A DNA stretch of 44,335 nucleotides from Eubacterium sp. GTDB lineage: Bacteria > Bacillota > Clostridia > Lachnospirales > Lachnospiraceae. The DNA is taken from assembly GCA_022769785.1 (NCBI GenBank), contig JALEIY010000023.1, positions 1 through 44,335 on the forward strand, in the 5' to 3' direction. This document shows positions 8,435 through 17,736 of this stretch, one piece after another. Positions within the stretch are counted from its first letter, which is position 1. Every line of letters begins with the position of its first letter. A program made the translations under genes and the position numbers. The notes under the pieces were generated by a model, which saw only the letters and a list, made by a program, of their open reading frames with translations, did no database searches and was not told the DNA's origin.

Positions 8435-10588
8435 ATGAATATTATAAAACAACTGGCAGCAGAGCTGCAAATCAGGGAAAACCAGGCAGAAACCGCTGTC
8501 CGATTAATTGATGAAGGCAATACCATTCCGTTTATTGCCAGATACCGAAAAGAAGCCACAGGAGCCCTCAGTGATGAGGTACTCCGTAATCTTCACGAAA
8601 GACTGCAGTATCTTCGCAATCTGGAAGAGAAGAAAGAACAGGTCATCGCCGCAATCCGGGAACAGGATAAGTTGACCGGTGAACTGGAAAAAAAGATAAG
8701 AGAGGCGACCACCTTAGTGGCGGTGGAGGACCTTTATCAGCCATATCGTCCAAAGAGAAGAACCCGTGCCATGATAGCCCGGGAAAAGGGATTGGAGCCG
8801 TTAGCCAATCTGCTTCTTTTACAGAAGCTTTCCCGGCCGGCCCTTGAAGAGGCGGAAGCCTATGTGGACGAAGAAAAAGGGGTGAAATCTCCCGAGGAGG
8901 CATTGACAGGCGCAAAGGATATTATTGCAGAAAATGTATCGGAGCGTGCGGATTATCGGAAAAGCATACGACAGTGGACGCTGAAGGAAGGCAGTCTCAT
9001 TGTAAAAGCAAAGGATGATACCGTCGAGTCGGTCTATGAAATGTATTATGATTTCCGGGAGCCTCTGAAAAAAATGACCGGATACCGGGTGCTTGCCATA
9101 AACAGGGGAGAAAAAGAAAAGATTCTCACAGTAAAAGTAGAAGCGCCGGAGGCACAGATTCTCCATGCCTTAAACAAAACCCTGATCCGGGAAGACAACA
9201 TTTACACCAGAGATATTTTAAAAGAGGCTATTGAGGATGGCTACCGCCGCCTGATAGCCCCGGCTATTGAGAGAGATATTCGAAACGAGCTGACAGAAAA
9301 TGCCCAGAGCGGTGCCATCGGTGTGTTTGGAAAGAATTTAAAGCAGCTTCTCATGCAGCCGCCAATAAAAGGGCAGACCGTACTGGGATGGGACCCGGCC
9401 TTTCGAACCGGGTGTAAGCTGGCAGTGGTAGACCCGACCGGAAAGGTGTTAGATACGGTTGTTGTATATCCGACTGCACCGCAGTTTAAAGTGAAAGAAG
9501 CCAAAGCAAAGGTTCATCAGCTGATAAAAAAATATCATATCACCTTAATCAGCGTAGGAAACGGGACAGCCTCCAGGGAATCCGAGCAGGTGATAACGGA
9601 GCTCTTAAAAGAGATTCCGGAAAAAGTTTCCTATGTGATTGTCAACGAAGCCGGAGCTTCCGTATATTCTGCCAGCAAGCTGGCAACCGAAGAATTTCCG
9701 GAGTTCGATGTGGGACAGCGAAGTGCAGCCTCCATTGCCAGAAGACTGCAGGACCCGCTGGCAGAGCTGGTAAAAATTGAGCCGAAAGCCATCGGTGTGG
9801 GACAGTATCAGCATGATATGAATCAGAAAAAGCTGGAGGAAGCACTAAACGGCGTGGTAGAAGACTGTGTAAACGGTGTCGGTGTGGATTTAAATACCGC
9901 CTCGGTACCGCTTTTATCGTATATTTCCGGTATCAGTAAAAATGTGGCAAAAAACATCGTTGCTTACCGGGAAGCCAATGGAAGCTTCCATTCCAGAAAA
10001 GAGCTTCTTAAAGTGGATAAGCTGGGACCGAAAGCGTTTCAGCAGTGTGCCGGATTCCTTCGGATTTCCGGAGGCGATAATCCACTGGATAATACAGGAG
10101 TACATCCGGAATCTTACGAAGCAGCCGGAAAGCTTCTTCGGAACATGGGATACGAAGAAGAACAGATTGCTTCCGGCGGTCTGCGTAAACTTCGCAGCCG
10201 GATTAAAAATATGGAAGAAACCGCAAAAGAACTGGAAATAGGGGTACTCACACTGGAAGACATCGTGGAGGAACTGGAAAAACCGGGAAGAGATCCGAGA
10301 AGTGATATGCCGACACCGATTCTTCGGACCGATGTTCTGGAGATGAAGGATTTGAAAGAAGGCATGATTCTGAAAGGAACAGTCCGTAATGTGATAGACT
10401 TCGGGGAATTTGTGGACATCGGAGTGCATCAGGATGGTCTGGTTCACATTTCTCAGATGACAGACCGTTTTATTCGTCATCCGCTGGAAGTTGTCAGTGT
10501 GGGAGATATTGTAAATGTACAGGTGCTGAGTGTGGATATGAAGAAAAAACGAATCCAGCTCACCATGAAAATCAATGCGGAGAAATAA
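8435..10588 (+). CDS. tex: Tex family RNA-binding transcription accessory protein (S1 domain)
   Basis: MNIIKQLAAELQIRENQAETAVRLIDEGNTIPFIARYRKEATGALSDEVLRNL... C-terminal S1 domain GMILKGTVRNVIDFGEFVDIGVHQDGLVHISQMTDRF. Confidence 0.95.
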   Translation: MNIIKQLAAELQIRENQAETAVRLIDEGNTIPFIARYRKEATGALSDEVLRNLHERLQYLRNLEEKKEQVIAAIREQDKLTGELEKKIREATTLVAVEDLYQPYRPKRRTRAMIAREKGLEPLANLLLLQKLSRPALEEAEAYVDEEKGVKSPEEALTGAKDIIAENVSERADYRKSIRQWTLKEGSLIVKAKDDTVESVYEMYYDFREPLKKMTGYRVLAINRGEKEKILTVKVEAPEAQILHALNKTLIREDNIYTRDILKEAIEDGYRRLIAPAIERDIRNELTENAQSGAIGVFGKNLKQLLMQPPIKGQTVLGWDPAFRTGCKLAVVDPTGKVLDTVVVYPTAPQFKVKEAKAKVHQLIKKYHITLISVGNGTASRESEQVITELLKEIPEKVSYVIVNEAGASVYSASKLATEEFPEFDVGQRSAASIARRLQDPLAELVKIEPKAIGVGQYQHDMNQKKLEEALNGVVEDCVNGVGVDLNTASVPLLSYISGISKNVAKNIVAYREANGSFHSRKELLKVDKLGPKAFQQCAGFLRISGGDNPLDNTGVHPESYEAAGKLLRNMGYEEEQIASGGLRKLRSRIKNMEETAKELEIGVLTLEDIVEELEKPGRDPRSDMPTPILRTDVLEMKDLKEGMILKGTVRNVIDFGEFVDIGVHQDGLVHISQMTDRFIRHPLEVVSVGDIVNVQVLSVDMKKKRIQLTMKINAEK

Positions 10589-10609
10589 TTCCGCAGGAAA
10601 GGAACAATA

Positions 10610-11266
10610 ATGGCAGGATTTGAAGAAATCAGTAAAATGAAGCTGTCCGAACTGGGAGAAGAAAAGGACACAGAAAAAGAAAACGATACAGAAGAAACTG
10701 CTTTAGCAGAGACAACACAGGAGGAAGAAGAACAGGAAGAAAAAGAGGCTGCTTCGGAAAAAGAAGCCGGAGAAACAAAGAAAATGGCAGAGCCTCAGGG
10801 CAGATATTACCGAATTGATGCGAAAATCACCGAAAAAGTCATGTCGGCGTTTATGTTTGGCCATAATTACAGACAGCCGCTGATGATTATTGCCACAATC
10901 ATCGGTGTTGTCTGGCCGGTTGTCATGGTGATACAGAATAACACCAATTTATGGGTGGCTGCCGTTGTGATGTTCTTATTTGTAATTGCGCTGCCGCTGA
11001 ATACCTGGAATAAGGCAAGAATGGGTGTCAGAAAAAATCCGGTTTACCAGCAGACCTTCCATTACATGGTCGATGACTGGGGACTTCATCTCGAACTGGG
11101 AGAGGATGCCATTGATGTGGAATGGAAACGGATTTACAAGACCATGTTTTTAAAATCTTCGGTGGTTCTTTATACCGGTAAGGTCAATGCCTATCTGATT
11201 CCTACTGAAGATATGGGAGACAAGAAAGAAGAAATTATCAGCTTTATAAAAGAAAAGAAGCATTAA
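10610..11266 (+). CDS. YcxB-like membrane protein with acidic N-terminal tail
   Basis: Two TM segments (PLMIIATIIGVVWPVVMVIQ; LWVAAVVMFLFVIALPL), then a YcxB-like C-terminal domain (VDDWGLHLELGEDAIDVEWKRIYKTMFLKSSVVLYTG). Confidence 0.6.
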   Translation: MAGFEEISKMKLSELGEEKDTEKENDTEETALAETTQEEEEQEEKEAASEKEAGETKKMAEPQGRYYRIDAKITEKVMSAFMFGHNYRQPLMIIATIIGVVWPVVMVIQNNTNLWVAAVVMFLFVIALPLNTWNKARMGVRKNPVYQQTFHYMVDDWGLHLELGEDAIDVEWKRIYKTMFLKSSVVLYTGKVNAYLIPTEDMGDKKEEIISFIKEKKH

Positions 11267-11276
11267 AGGGAAAAGG

Positions 11277-11726
11277 ATGAAAACAGAAAGTTTTAGTGCA
11301 GAAGAAACATTTGAATACGGGAGACAGTGCGGCCTTTTGGCACAGGCGGGACAAGTGTTTTGCCTGTATGGAGACCTGGGTGTGGGAAAAACAGTATTCA
11401 CGCAGGGATTTGCGGCCGGACTGGGCATAAAAGAACCGGTAAACAGCCCTACCTTTACCATTGTACAGGTCTATGAAGAGGGAAGACTGCCTTTTTATCA
11501 TTTTGATGTATACAGAATCAGTGACCCGGAGGAGATGTACGAAATAGGCTTTGATGAATATATCGAAGGCGACGGCGTCTGTTTTATTGAATGGGCCGGA
11601 CTGATTGACGAGCTGTTACCGGAAAAACGTACAGAGATAACCATAGAAAAGGATTTGTCCAAAGGCTTTGACTATCGTCTGATTACCAGAAAGGAGGTCA
11701 ATTGTGAAAATACTGGCAATCGATAG
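11277..11726 (+). CDS. tsaE: tRNA t6A biosynthesis ATPase TsaE
   Basis: LYGDLGVGKTVFTQGFAAGLGI...VNSPTFTIVQVYEE...FYHFDVYRI...FIEWAG. Confidence 0.95.
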   Translation: MKTESFSAEETFEYGRQCGLLAQAGQVFCLYGDLGVGKTVFTQGFAAGLGIKEPVNSPTFTIVQVYEEGRLPFYHFDVYRISDPEEMYEIGFDEYIEGDGVCFIEWAGLIDELLPEKRTEITIEKDLSKGFDYRLITRKEVNCENTGNR

Positions 11727-12414
11727 CTCCGGACTGGTGGCATCCGCCGCACTTCTGGACGAGGAAACGATACTGGCGGAATACACGTTAAATTATAAAA
11801 AAACTCATTCACAGACTCTGCTTCCCATGGTGGATGAAATTGTAAAAATGACACAGACCAATCTGCATGAGCTGGATGCTATTGCAGTAGCCGCAGGCCC
11901 GGGTTCCTTTACGGGACTTCGTATCGGTTCTGCCACGGCAAAAGGACTGGGACTGGCACTTCAAAAGCCCCTGATTTCCGTGCCGACACTGGAGGGAATT
12001 GCATATAATCTGTTTGGGGTGGATGGATGCATCTGCCCGATGATGGATGCCAGAAGAAAACAGGTTTATACCGGTATCTATACATTTTCCGGCGGAGAAT
12101 TTCAGACTCTTGTTTCTGACAGGGCCTGTCCGGTGGAAGAGATTATTGAAGAATGCAACCGGCTGGGACAGAAGGTGATTTTTCTGGGAGACGGCGTGCC
12201 GGTGTACCGGGACATCATCGAAAAAAACTGTCAGGTACCGTATGAATATGCGCCGGCACATCTGAACCGGCAGAGAGCCGGAGCGGTGGGAGCCAGAGCC
12301 ATTGTGTACTATAAAATGGGTAAAACCGAGACCGCAGCAGAGCATGCACCGGTTTATCTGAGAAAATCACAGGCAGAGCGTGAACTAGAAGCAAAAGGGA
12401 AAACACTGGAATGA
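11704..12414 (+). CDS. tsaB: tRNA t6A biosynthesis protein TsaB
   Basis: GTG start. KILAIDSSGLVASAALLDEE...AAGPGSFTGLRIGSATAKGLGLAL. Overlaps tsaE by 23 bp. Confidence 0.95.
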   Translation: MKILAIDSSGLVASAALLDEETILAEYTLNYKKTHSQTLLPMVDEIVKMTQTNLHELDAIAVAAGPGSFTGLRIGSATAKGLGLALQKPLISVPTLEGIAYNLFGVDGCICPMMDARRKQVYTGIYTFSGGEFQTLVSDRACPVEEIIEECNRLGQKVIFLGDGVPVYRDIIEKNCQVPYEYAPAHLNRQRAGAVGARAIVYYKMGKTETAAEHAPVYLRKSQAERELEAKGKTLE

Positions 12415-12854
12415 TACAGATTAGACCAATGCGCCGGGAAGATTGCCCTGCGGTTGCGAAGCTGCAAAGTGTCTGCTTTTCAACGCCCTGGTCATTAAAA
12501 AGTCTCGAAGATATGGAAAGTCAGCCGGGCGGAAGAAATTATGTCGCAGTCAAAGACGGAGTCATCGTCGGCTATGTGGGTATGCTGGCGGTCCTTGATG
12601 AAGCGGATATTACCAATGTGGCAGTAGAGCCGGAGCAGCGGCGGCAGGGAATAGGCAGACTGCTCGTCAGTCATTTGAAAGAACAGGCACAAAAAGAAGA
12701 AATCAGGCACATTTTTCTGGAGGTCAGAAAGTCCAATCTGGCGGCCATCCGGCTCTATGAGGAGGCTGGATTTTCACAGATTGCCATCCGGAAAAATTAT
12801 TACGACAAGCCCCGGGAAGATGCTCTCATTATGGAGCATCAAAGCGGGATGTAA
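12411..12854 (+). CDS. rimI: Ribosomal-protein-alanine N-acetyltransferase RimI (GNAT)
   Basis: IRPMRREDCPAVAKLQSVCFSTPWS...NVAVEPEQRRQGIGRLLVSHL...IFLEVRKSNLAAIRLYEEAGF. ATGA overlap with tsaB. Confidence 0.93.
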   Translation: MIQIRPMRREDCPAVAKLQSVCFSTPWSLKSLEDMESQPGGRNYVAVKDGVIVGYVGMLAVLDEADITNVAVEPEQRRQGIGRLLVSHLKEQAQKEEIRHIFLEVRKSNLAAIRLYEEAGFSQIAIRKNYYDKPREDALIMEHQSGM

Positions 12855-12978
12855 ACAACTTCCAGAACAATTTTCGGCATTTTCTTTTATAATAGAACCG
12901 GAGCCGACAGGGTCCGAAAAGCCATAAAAGAAGGGACAGCCCGTGGTCTGCCCGCTGTAAAAAGACTGGAGGTACAAT

Positions 12979-13206
12979 ATGGAAACAGGAAAAAAAGAAA
13001 TATACTGCAATTGCTGCGGAAAAAAGCTTTTGGTTGAAAAAACAGGGGAACGGGAGGATTATCTCTTTGTCAGCAAGGAATGGGGATATTTTTCCGGAAA
13101 AGACGGGGAGATTCATCAGTTTCGTATCTGTGAAGCCTGTTACGACCGGTGGACCGCACAGTTTGCCGTTCCGGTCTGTGTGAAAGAGCAGACGGAATTA
13201 TTGTAA
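12979..13206 (+). CDS. Small cysteine-rich (zinc-ribbon-like) protein of unknown function
   Basis: 75 aa METGKKEIYCNCCGKKLLVEKTGEREDYLFVSKEWGYFSGKDGEIHQFRICEACYDRWTAQF..., with CxxC...CxxC pairs. RBS ctggagg. Confidence 0.65.
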   Translation: METGKKEIYCNCCGKKLLVEKTGEREDYLFVSKEWGYFSGKDGEIHQFRICEACYDRWTAQFAVPVCVKEQTELL

Positions 13207-13225
13207 TAGAAAAGAGAGGGATGTT

Positions 13226-14134
13226 ATGCTGGAATTATGTTTGCTGGGCTGTGGCGGAATGATGCCGCTGCCATATCGCAAACTGACATCTTTAATGGCG
13301 AGATATAATGGAAAAAGTGTACTCATAGACTGTGGAGAGGGAACACAGGTGGGAATTCGCGAAAAAGGGTGGAGCTTTAAGCCGATTGAGGTAATCTGTT
13401 TTACCCATTATCACGCAGATCATATCAGTGGTTTGCCGGGACTTCTTCTCACCCTGGGAAATGCACAAAGAACCGAGTCGCTATTGATGGTTGGGCCAAA
13501 AGGACTGGCCCGGGTGGTGAATGCCTTAAGAACCATTGCACCGGATTTACCCTTTCCGATTGAATATCGGGAACTTAAGGAAAAAACAGAGTCCATAGAA
13601 ATGGACGGCTATCGAATCCGGGCTTTTCGGGTAAATCATAATGTGGTTTGTTACGGCTATACACTGGAAATTGACCGTGCCGGCAAATTCGATGTGGACC
13701 GTGCCAGAGAAAATGAAGTGGAAGTGAAATACTGGAGCCGTCTGCAAAAAGGAGAAATTATTCCTCTGCCGGAGCGTACCCTGACGCCGGATATGGTCCT
13801 CGGGCCTGCCAGAAAAGGAATCAAATGCACCTATACGACAGACACCCGTCCGCTGCAGACGATTGTGGAAGCCGCAGCCGATTCTGACCTTTTTATCTGT
13901 GAGGGAATGTACGGCGATGCGGAAATGAAAGAAAAAGCGGTAGAAAAAAAGCATATGACATTTCAGGAGGCGGCATATCTGGCAAAGCAGGCGAATGTGA
14001 AACAGCTCTGGCTTACCCATTTCAGTCCGTCTGTCGTTTATCCGGAGGAATACCTTCCGGAAGTAAAAAAGATATTTCCGGCAACCAGTGCGGGAAAAGA
14101 CGGAAAAAGCATTACCCTTGCCTTTGAGGAATAA
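13226..14134 (+). CDS. rnz: Ribonuclease Z (tRNase Z)
   Basis: Metallo-beta-lactamase motif THYHADHISGLPGLLLTLG, DCGEGTQ, TYTTDTRP, WLTHFSPS. Confidence 0.92.
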   Translation: MLELCLLGCGGMMPLPYRKLTSLMARYNGKSVLIDCGEGTQVGIREKGWSFKPIEVICFTHYHADHISGLPGLLLTLGNAQRTESLLMVGPKGLARVVNALRTIAPDLPFPIEYRELKEKTESIEMDGYRIRAFRVNHNVVCYGYTLEIDRAGKFDVDRARENEVEVKYWSRLQKGEIIPLPERTLTPDMVLGPARKGIKCTYTTDTRPLQTIVEAAADSDLFICEGMYGDAEMKEKAVEKKHMTFQEAAYLAKQANVKQLWLTHFSPSVVYPEEYLPEVKKIFPATSAGKDGKSITLAFEE

Positions 14135-14202
14135 AAAAGCGGAATCGTTGTCACGGTTCCGGCCGGGAAGAACAGGGCAAAAAGAAGAGGAGTGAGTAAG
14201 AG

Positions 14203-15234
14203 ATGGAACAGGAAAAAAAGGATGTGCTGATTCTGGCAATTGAGACATCCTGTGACGAAACCGCAGCAGCGGTAGTAAAAAACGGAAGAGATATTCTATC
14301 AAACATCATATATACCCAGATAAAGCTCCACACGGTTTTTGGAGGCGTCGTTCCGGAAATTGCCTCCCGGAAACATATCGAGAAAATCAATCCGGTCATT
14401 GAGGCGGCTCTGGAGGAAGCAGGAGTAACTCTGGATGACATTGACGCCGTGGCGGTGACTTATGGACCGGGGCTTGTGGGCGCGCTGCTTACCGGTGTTG
14501 CGGAGGCAAAAGCCATTGCTTTTGGTGCAGGAAAACCGTTGGTGGGCGTGCATCATATTGAAGGGCATATCAGTGCCAATTACATTGAACACAAAGAACT
14601 GGAGCCTCCGTTTTTATGTATGGTGGCCTCCGGTGGTCATTCTCACCTCGTAATGGTCAAAGATTACGGGGAATATGAGATTATCGGCCGCACCAGAGAT
14701 GATGCGGCAGGCGAAGCCTTCGATAAAGTGGCAAGAGCCATTGGACTGGGTTATCCCGGCGGACCGAAAATTGATAAACTGGCAAGGGAAGGGAATCCGA
14801 AAGCAATAACCTTTCCACGGGCAAAAATCAGTGACAGCCCGGATGATTTCAGCTTCAGCGGCTTAAAATCAGCAGTATTAAATTACCTGAATCACTGTGA
14901 AATGAAAAACATACCGGTCAATCGTGCCGATGTGGCAGCTTCTTTTCAGCAGGCGGTAACCGATGTACTGACAGAGCACACCGTAGCAGCGGCAAAAAGA
15001 CTCGGCATCAACCGGGTGGCCATTGCAGGCGGAGTGGCTTCCAATTCTTCCCTGCGGGGCCAGATGAAAGAAGCCTGCGAGAAAAACGGAATGACATTTT
15101 ATTATCCGTCGCCGGTATACTGCACAGATAACGCAGCAATGATTGGAGTGGCAGGATATTACGAATATATAAAAGGGGTTCGTGACGGATGGGATCTCAA
15201 CGCAGTTCCTAATCTGAAAATCGGAGAGAGATAG
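14203..15234 (+). CDS. tsaD: tRNA N6-adenosine threonylcarbamoyltransferase TsaD
   Basis: [26 protein letters not shown]...[13 protein letters not shown]...[12 protein letters not shown]...[10 protein letters not shown]. Confidence 0.97.
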   Translation: MEQEKKDVLILAIETSCDETAAAVVKNGRDILSNIIYTQIKLHTVFGGVVPEIASRKHIEKINPVIEAALEEAGVTLDDIDAVAVTYGPGLVGALLTGVAEAKAIAFGAGKPLVGVHHIEGHISANYIEHKELEPPFLCMVASGGHSHLVMVKDYGEYEIIGRTRDDAAGEAFDKVARAIGLGYPGGPKIDKLAREGNPKAITFPRAKISDSPDDFSFSGLKSAVLNYLNHCEMKNIPVNRADVAASFQQAVTDVLTEHTVAAAKRLGINRVAIAGGVASNSSLRGQMKEACEKNGMTFYYPSPVYCTDNAAMIGVAGYYEYIKGVRDGWDLNAVPNLKIGER

Positions 15235-15243
15235 GCATAGCAA

Positions 15244-15975
15244 ATGAAAGAAAAAACAGCAGCCATTATCGTGGCGGCCGGACGCGGCAGCCGGATGGGA
15301 ACAAAAATTCAAAAGCAATATCTGAAGCTGCTGGGGAAACCGATTCTTGCCTACACCCTGGAGGCTTTCGAAAAAAGCGAAACGGACGAAATCATTCTTG
15401 TGGTCGGGGAAGGCGAGGAAGACTACGTCACCCGTGAAATTATTCGTCCTTATGGCATTTCCAGAGTTACCCGGGTTGTTGCCGGAGGAAAAGAACGGTA
15501 TGAATCCGTATGGAACGGCCTTCAGGCGGTAAAAGAGGGCATTTTCCCGGAAGAGAAAAACGAATGCTTTGTGCTGATTCATGATGGAGCCAGAGCATTT
15601 ATTACTCCGGAGCAGATTAATTTCTGTATAGGGCAGGTGCGGGAGCACCGGGCCTGTGTCATGGGAATGCCGGTAAAAGATACGATAAAAGTCGTGGATA
15701 GTCAGGAATATACGGTATCCACACCGGACCGGAGTACTCTCTGGCAGATGCAGACACCGCAATGCTTTGAACTGACGGAAATCAGCAGCGCTTACCGGAA
15801 AATGTTTCAGTCGGGAGCGGAAAAAGTGACCGATGATGCCATGGTCATGGAAAGCTTTGGAGAACGCCCGGTAAAAATGATTCGGGGAAGCTATGACAAT
15901 ATCAAAGTTACCACTCCGGAGGATTTGATTCTCGGAGAAGCAATACTGAAAGAGAAGATAAACATACAAAACTAG
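15244..15975 (+). CDS. ispD: 2-C-methyl-D-erythritol 4-phosphate cytidylyltransferase
   Basis: AAIIVAAGRGSRMGTKIQKQYLKLLGKPILAYTLEAFE...VLIHDGARAFIT...QMQTPQCFE...TDDAMVMESFG...DNIKVTTPEDL. Confidence 0.95.
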   Translation: MKEKTAAIIVAAGRGSRMGTKIQKQYLKLLGKPILAYTLEAFEKSETDEIILVVGEGEEDYVTREIIRPYGISRVTRVVAGGKERYESVWNGLQAVKEGIFPEEKNECFVLIHDGARAFITPEQINFCIGQVREHRACVMGMPVKDTIKVVDSQEYTVSTPDRSTLWQMQTPQCFELTEISSAYRKMFQSGAEKVTDDAMVMESFGERPVKMIRGSYDNIKVTTPEDLILGEAILKEKINIQN

Positions 15976-15986
15976 GAGTTGACAGA

Positions 15987-17588
15987 ATGGATAAAGAAAA
16001 AACATTCCTGGAAGAGGAAGAAAAAGACCAGAACCCGGAAGACATCACCGAACAGGGCAATAATATCACTGTGGATTACGAGGAATACGACGAGGAAGAG
16101 CCGGAAGACGAAGAAGAGGCAGAAGAGGAAGAGGACGGAGAGGAATCCGAACACCACCCTTCCGGAGATAAAAAGCGGAAAACAAAGAATCCATCCGATT
16201 TTTGCTGTATCTGTCATCGGGGAGAAGGACAGGGCGCTACCCTTGTCCGGATGCCGAATAATATGAGCATCTGTACCGACTGTATGCAAAAATCCTTTGA
16301 TTCCTTTGGCTCGGGATTCCCGGGAGGAGGGATTCAGTTTTTAGATCTTTCCAGTATGGATATAAACAGCCTTAAGGATATGAATCTGGGAGATTTGCTG
16401 CAAAATGGACTGCCGGGACAGAAAATAAAACCGAAGAAGGCATCGAAGAAAAAGAAGAAAAAAGAAAAAGCAGAGGAAAAAGCACTCACTCTGAAAAATA
16501 TACCGGCCCCGCATCAAATCAAAGCAAAACTGGACGAATATGTAATCGGACAGGACCATGCGAAAAAAGTGATGTCTGTGGCAGTGTATAACCATTACAA
16601 ACGTGTCATCACCAATACCATGGATGAAATTGAAATCGACAAATCCAACATGCTGATGATAGGACCGACAGGCTGCGGAAAAACCTACCTGGTAAAAACC
16701 CTCGCCCGTCTTTTAAATGTCCCTCTTGCCATCTGCGATGCTACTTCCCTGACGGAAGCCGGCTATATCGGAGATGATGTGGAAAGTGTGCTTTCAAAGC
16801 TCCTTGCCAATGCCGATAACGATGTGGAAAAGGCAGAAAGAGGAATTATCTTTATTGACGAGATTGACAAAATTGCCAAAAAGAAAAATACAACCAGCAG
16901 GGATGTGAGCGGAGAATCCGTTCAGCAGGCTCTCTTAAAGCTTCTCGAAGGAAGCGAGGTAGAAGTTCCAATTGGAGCCAGCTCCAAAAACGCCATGGTA
17001 CCGACAACCATGATGGATACGAAAAATATATTATTTATCTGCGGCGGAGCATTTCCGGATTTGGAAAATATTATAAAAGAACGTCTGACAAAACAGTCCG
17101 CCATCGGATTTTGCGCAGATTTGAAGGATAAATACGACAAAGAAGAGAATCTGCTTCAGTATGTGACCATGGAAGACCTGAGAAAATTCGGTATGGTACC
17201 GGAGTTTATCGGCAGACTTCCGATTCTGTTTACTTTGAACCCGCTCACCAAGGAAATGCTTGTGGACATTTTAAAAGAGCCGAAAAATGCGATTCTGAAA
17301 CAGTATCAGAAGCTGCTTGCGCTTGATGAGGTAGAGCTTGCCTTCGAAGATGGGGCATTGATGGCAATTGCGGAAAAAGCGCTGGAAAAGGATACGGGGG
17401 CCAGAGCACTTCGAGCAATCATTGAGAAATTTATGCTGGATATTATGTATGAGATTCCGAAGGATGATAATATCGGCCGTGTAATTATCACGGAGGATTA
17501 TATCCGCAATAATGGAATGCCGATTATCGAGATGCGGCAGTATCTTCAGCTTCAGCAAAAAGAAGATTATTTTCCGGAAAAAGAATAG
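15987..17588 (+). CDS. ClpX-type AAA+ unfoldase with long acidic N-terminal extension (divergent ClpX)
   Basis: ZBD CCICHRGEGQGATLVRMPNNMSICTDCMQ; Walker A GPTGCGKT; IFIDEIDKIAKK; NILFICGGAFPDLENII; IGF at SAIGFCADL; sensor 2 KDTGARALRAIIE. About 65-aa Asp/Glu-rich extension before the ZBD. Confidence 0.88.
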   Translation: MDKEKTFLEEEEKDQNPEDITEQGNNITVDYEEYDEEEPEDEEEAEEEEDGEESEHHPSGDKKRKTKNPSDFCCICHRGEGQGATLVRMPNNMSICTDCMQKSFDSFGSGFPGGGIQFLDLSSMDINSLKDMNLGDLLQNGLPGQKIKPKKASKKKKKKEKAEEKALTLKNIPAPHQIKAKLDEYVIGQDHAKKVMSVAVYNHYKRVITNTMDEIEIDKSNMLMIGPTGCGKTYLVKTLARLLNVPLAICDATSLTEAGYIGDDVESVLSKLLANADNDVEKAERGIIFIDEIDKIAKKKNTTSRDVSGESVQQALLKLLEGSEVEVPIGASSKNAMVPTTMMDTKNILFICGGAFPDLENIIKERLTKQSAIGFCADLKDKYDKEENLLQYVTMEDLRKFGMVPEFIGRLPILFTLNPLTKEMLVDILKEPKNAILKQYQKLLALDEVELAFEDGALMAIAEKALEKDTGARALRAIIEKFMLDIMYEIPKDDNIGRVIITEDYIRNNGMPIIEMRQYLQLQQKEDYFPEKE

Positions 17589-17615
17589 AAATGATTACTG
17601 ATTTGCAGCAAAATA

Positions 17616-17624
17616 TGGTATAAT
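17616..17624 (+). promoter_or_regulatory. Extended -10 promoter for fbp
   Basis: TGgTATAAT, about 105-nt 5' leader to the TTG start. Confidence 0.5.
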
Positions 17625-17736
17625 ATTTACGGTGAAAGTGCTTATCAGGACGACACCATAACAGGTATACCGTCTCATGGACGCAGCCTTTAGGATGTGG
17701 AAATAATGGGGGATTACAAAAGGGAGGAGGAATAAT

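Noticed and set aside
17640-17705. Guanidine-II (mini-ykkC) or c-di-GMP-I riboswitch in the fbp leader, suggested by two GGACG(A/C) motifs
   Set aside because: The ACGR loops are not closed by symmetric stems and the GEMM core is absent. Kept only as an unassigned structured leader.
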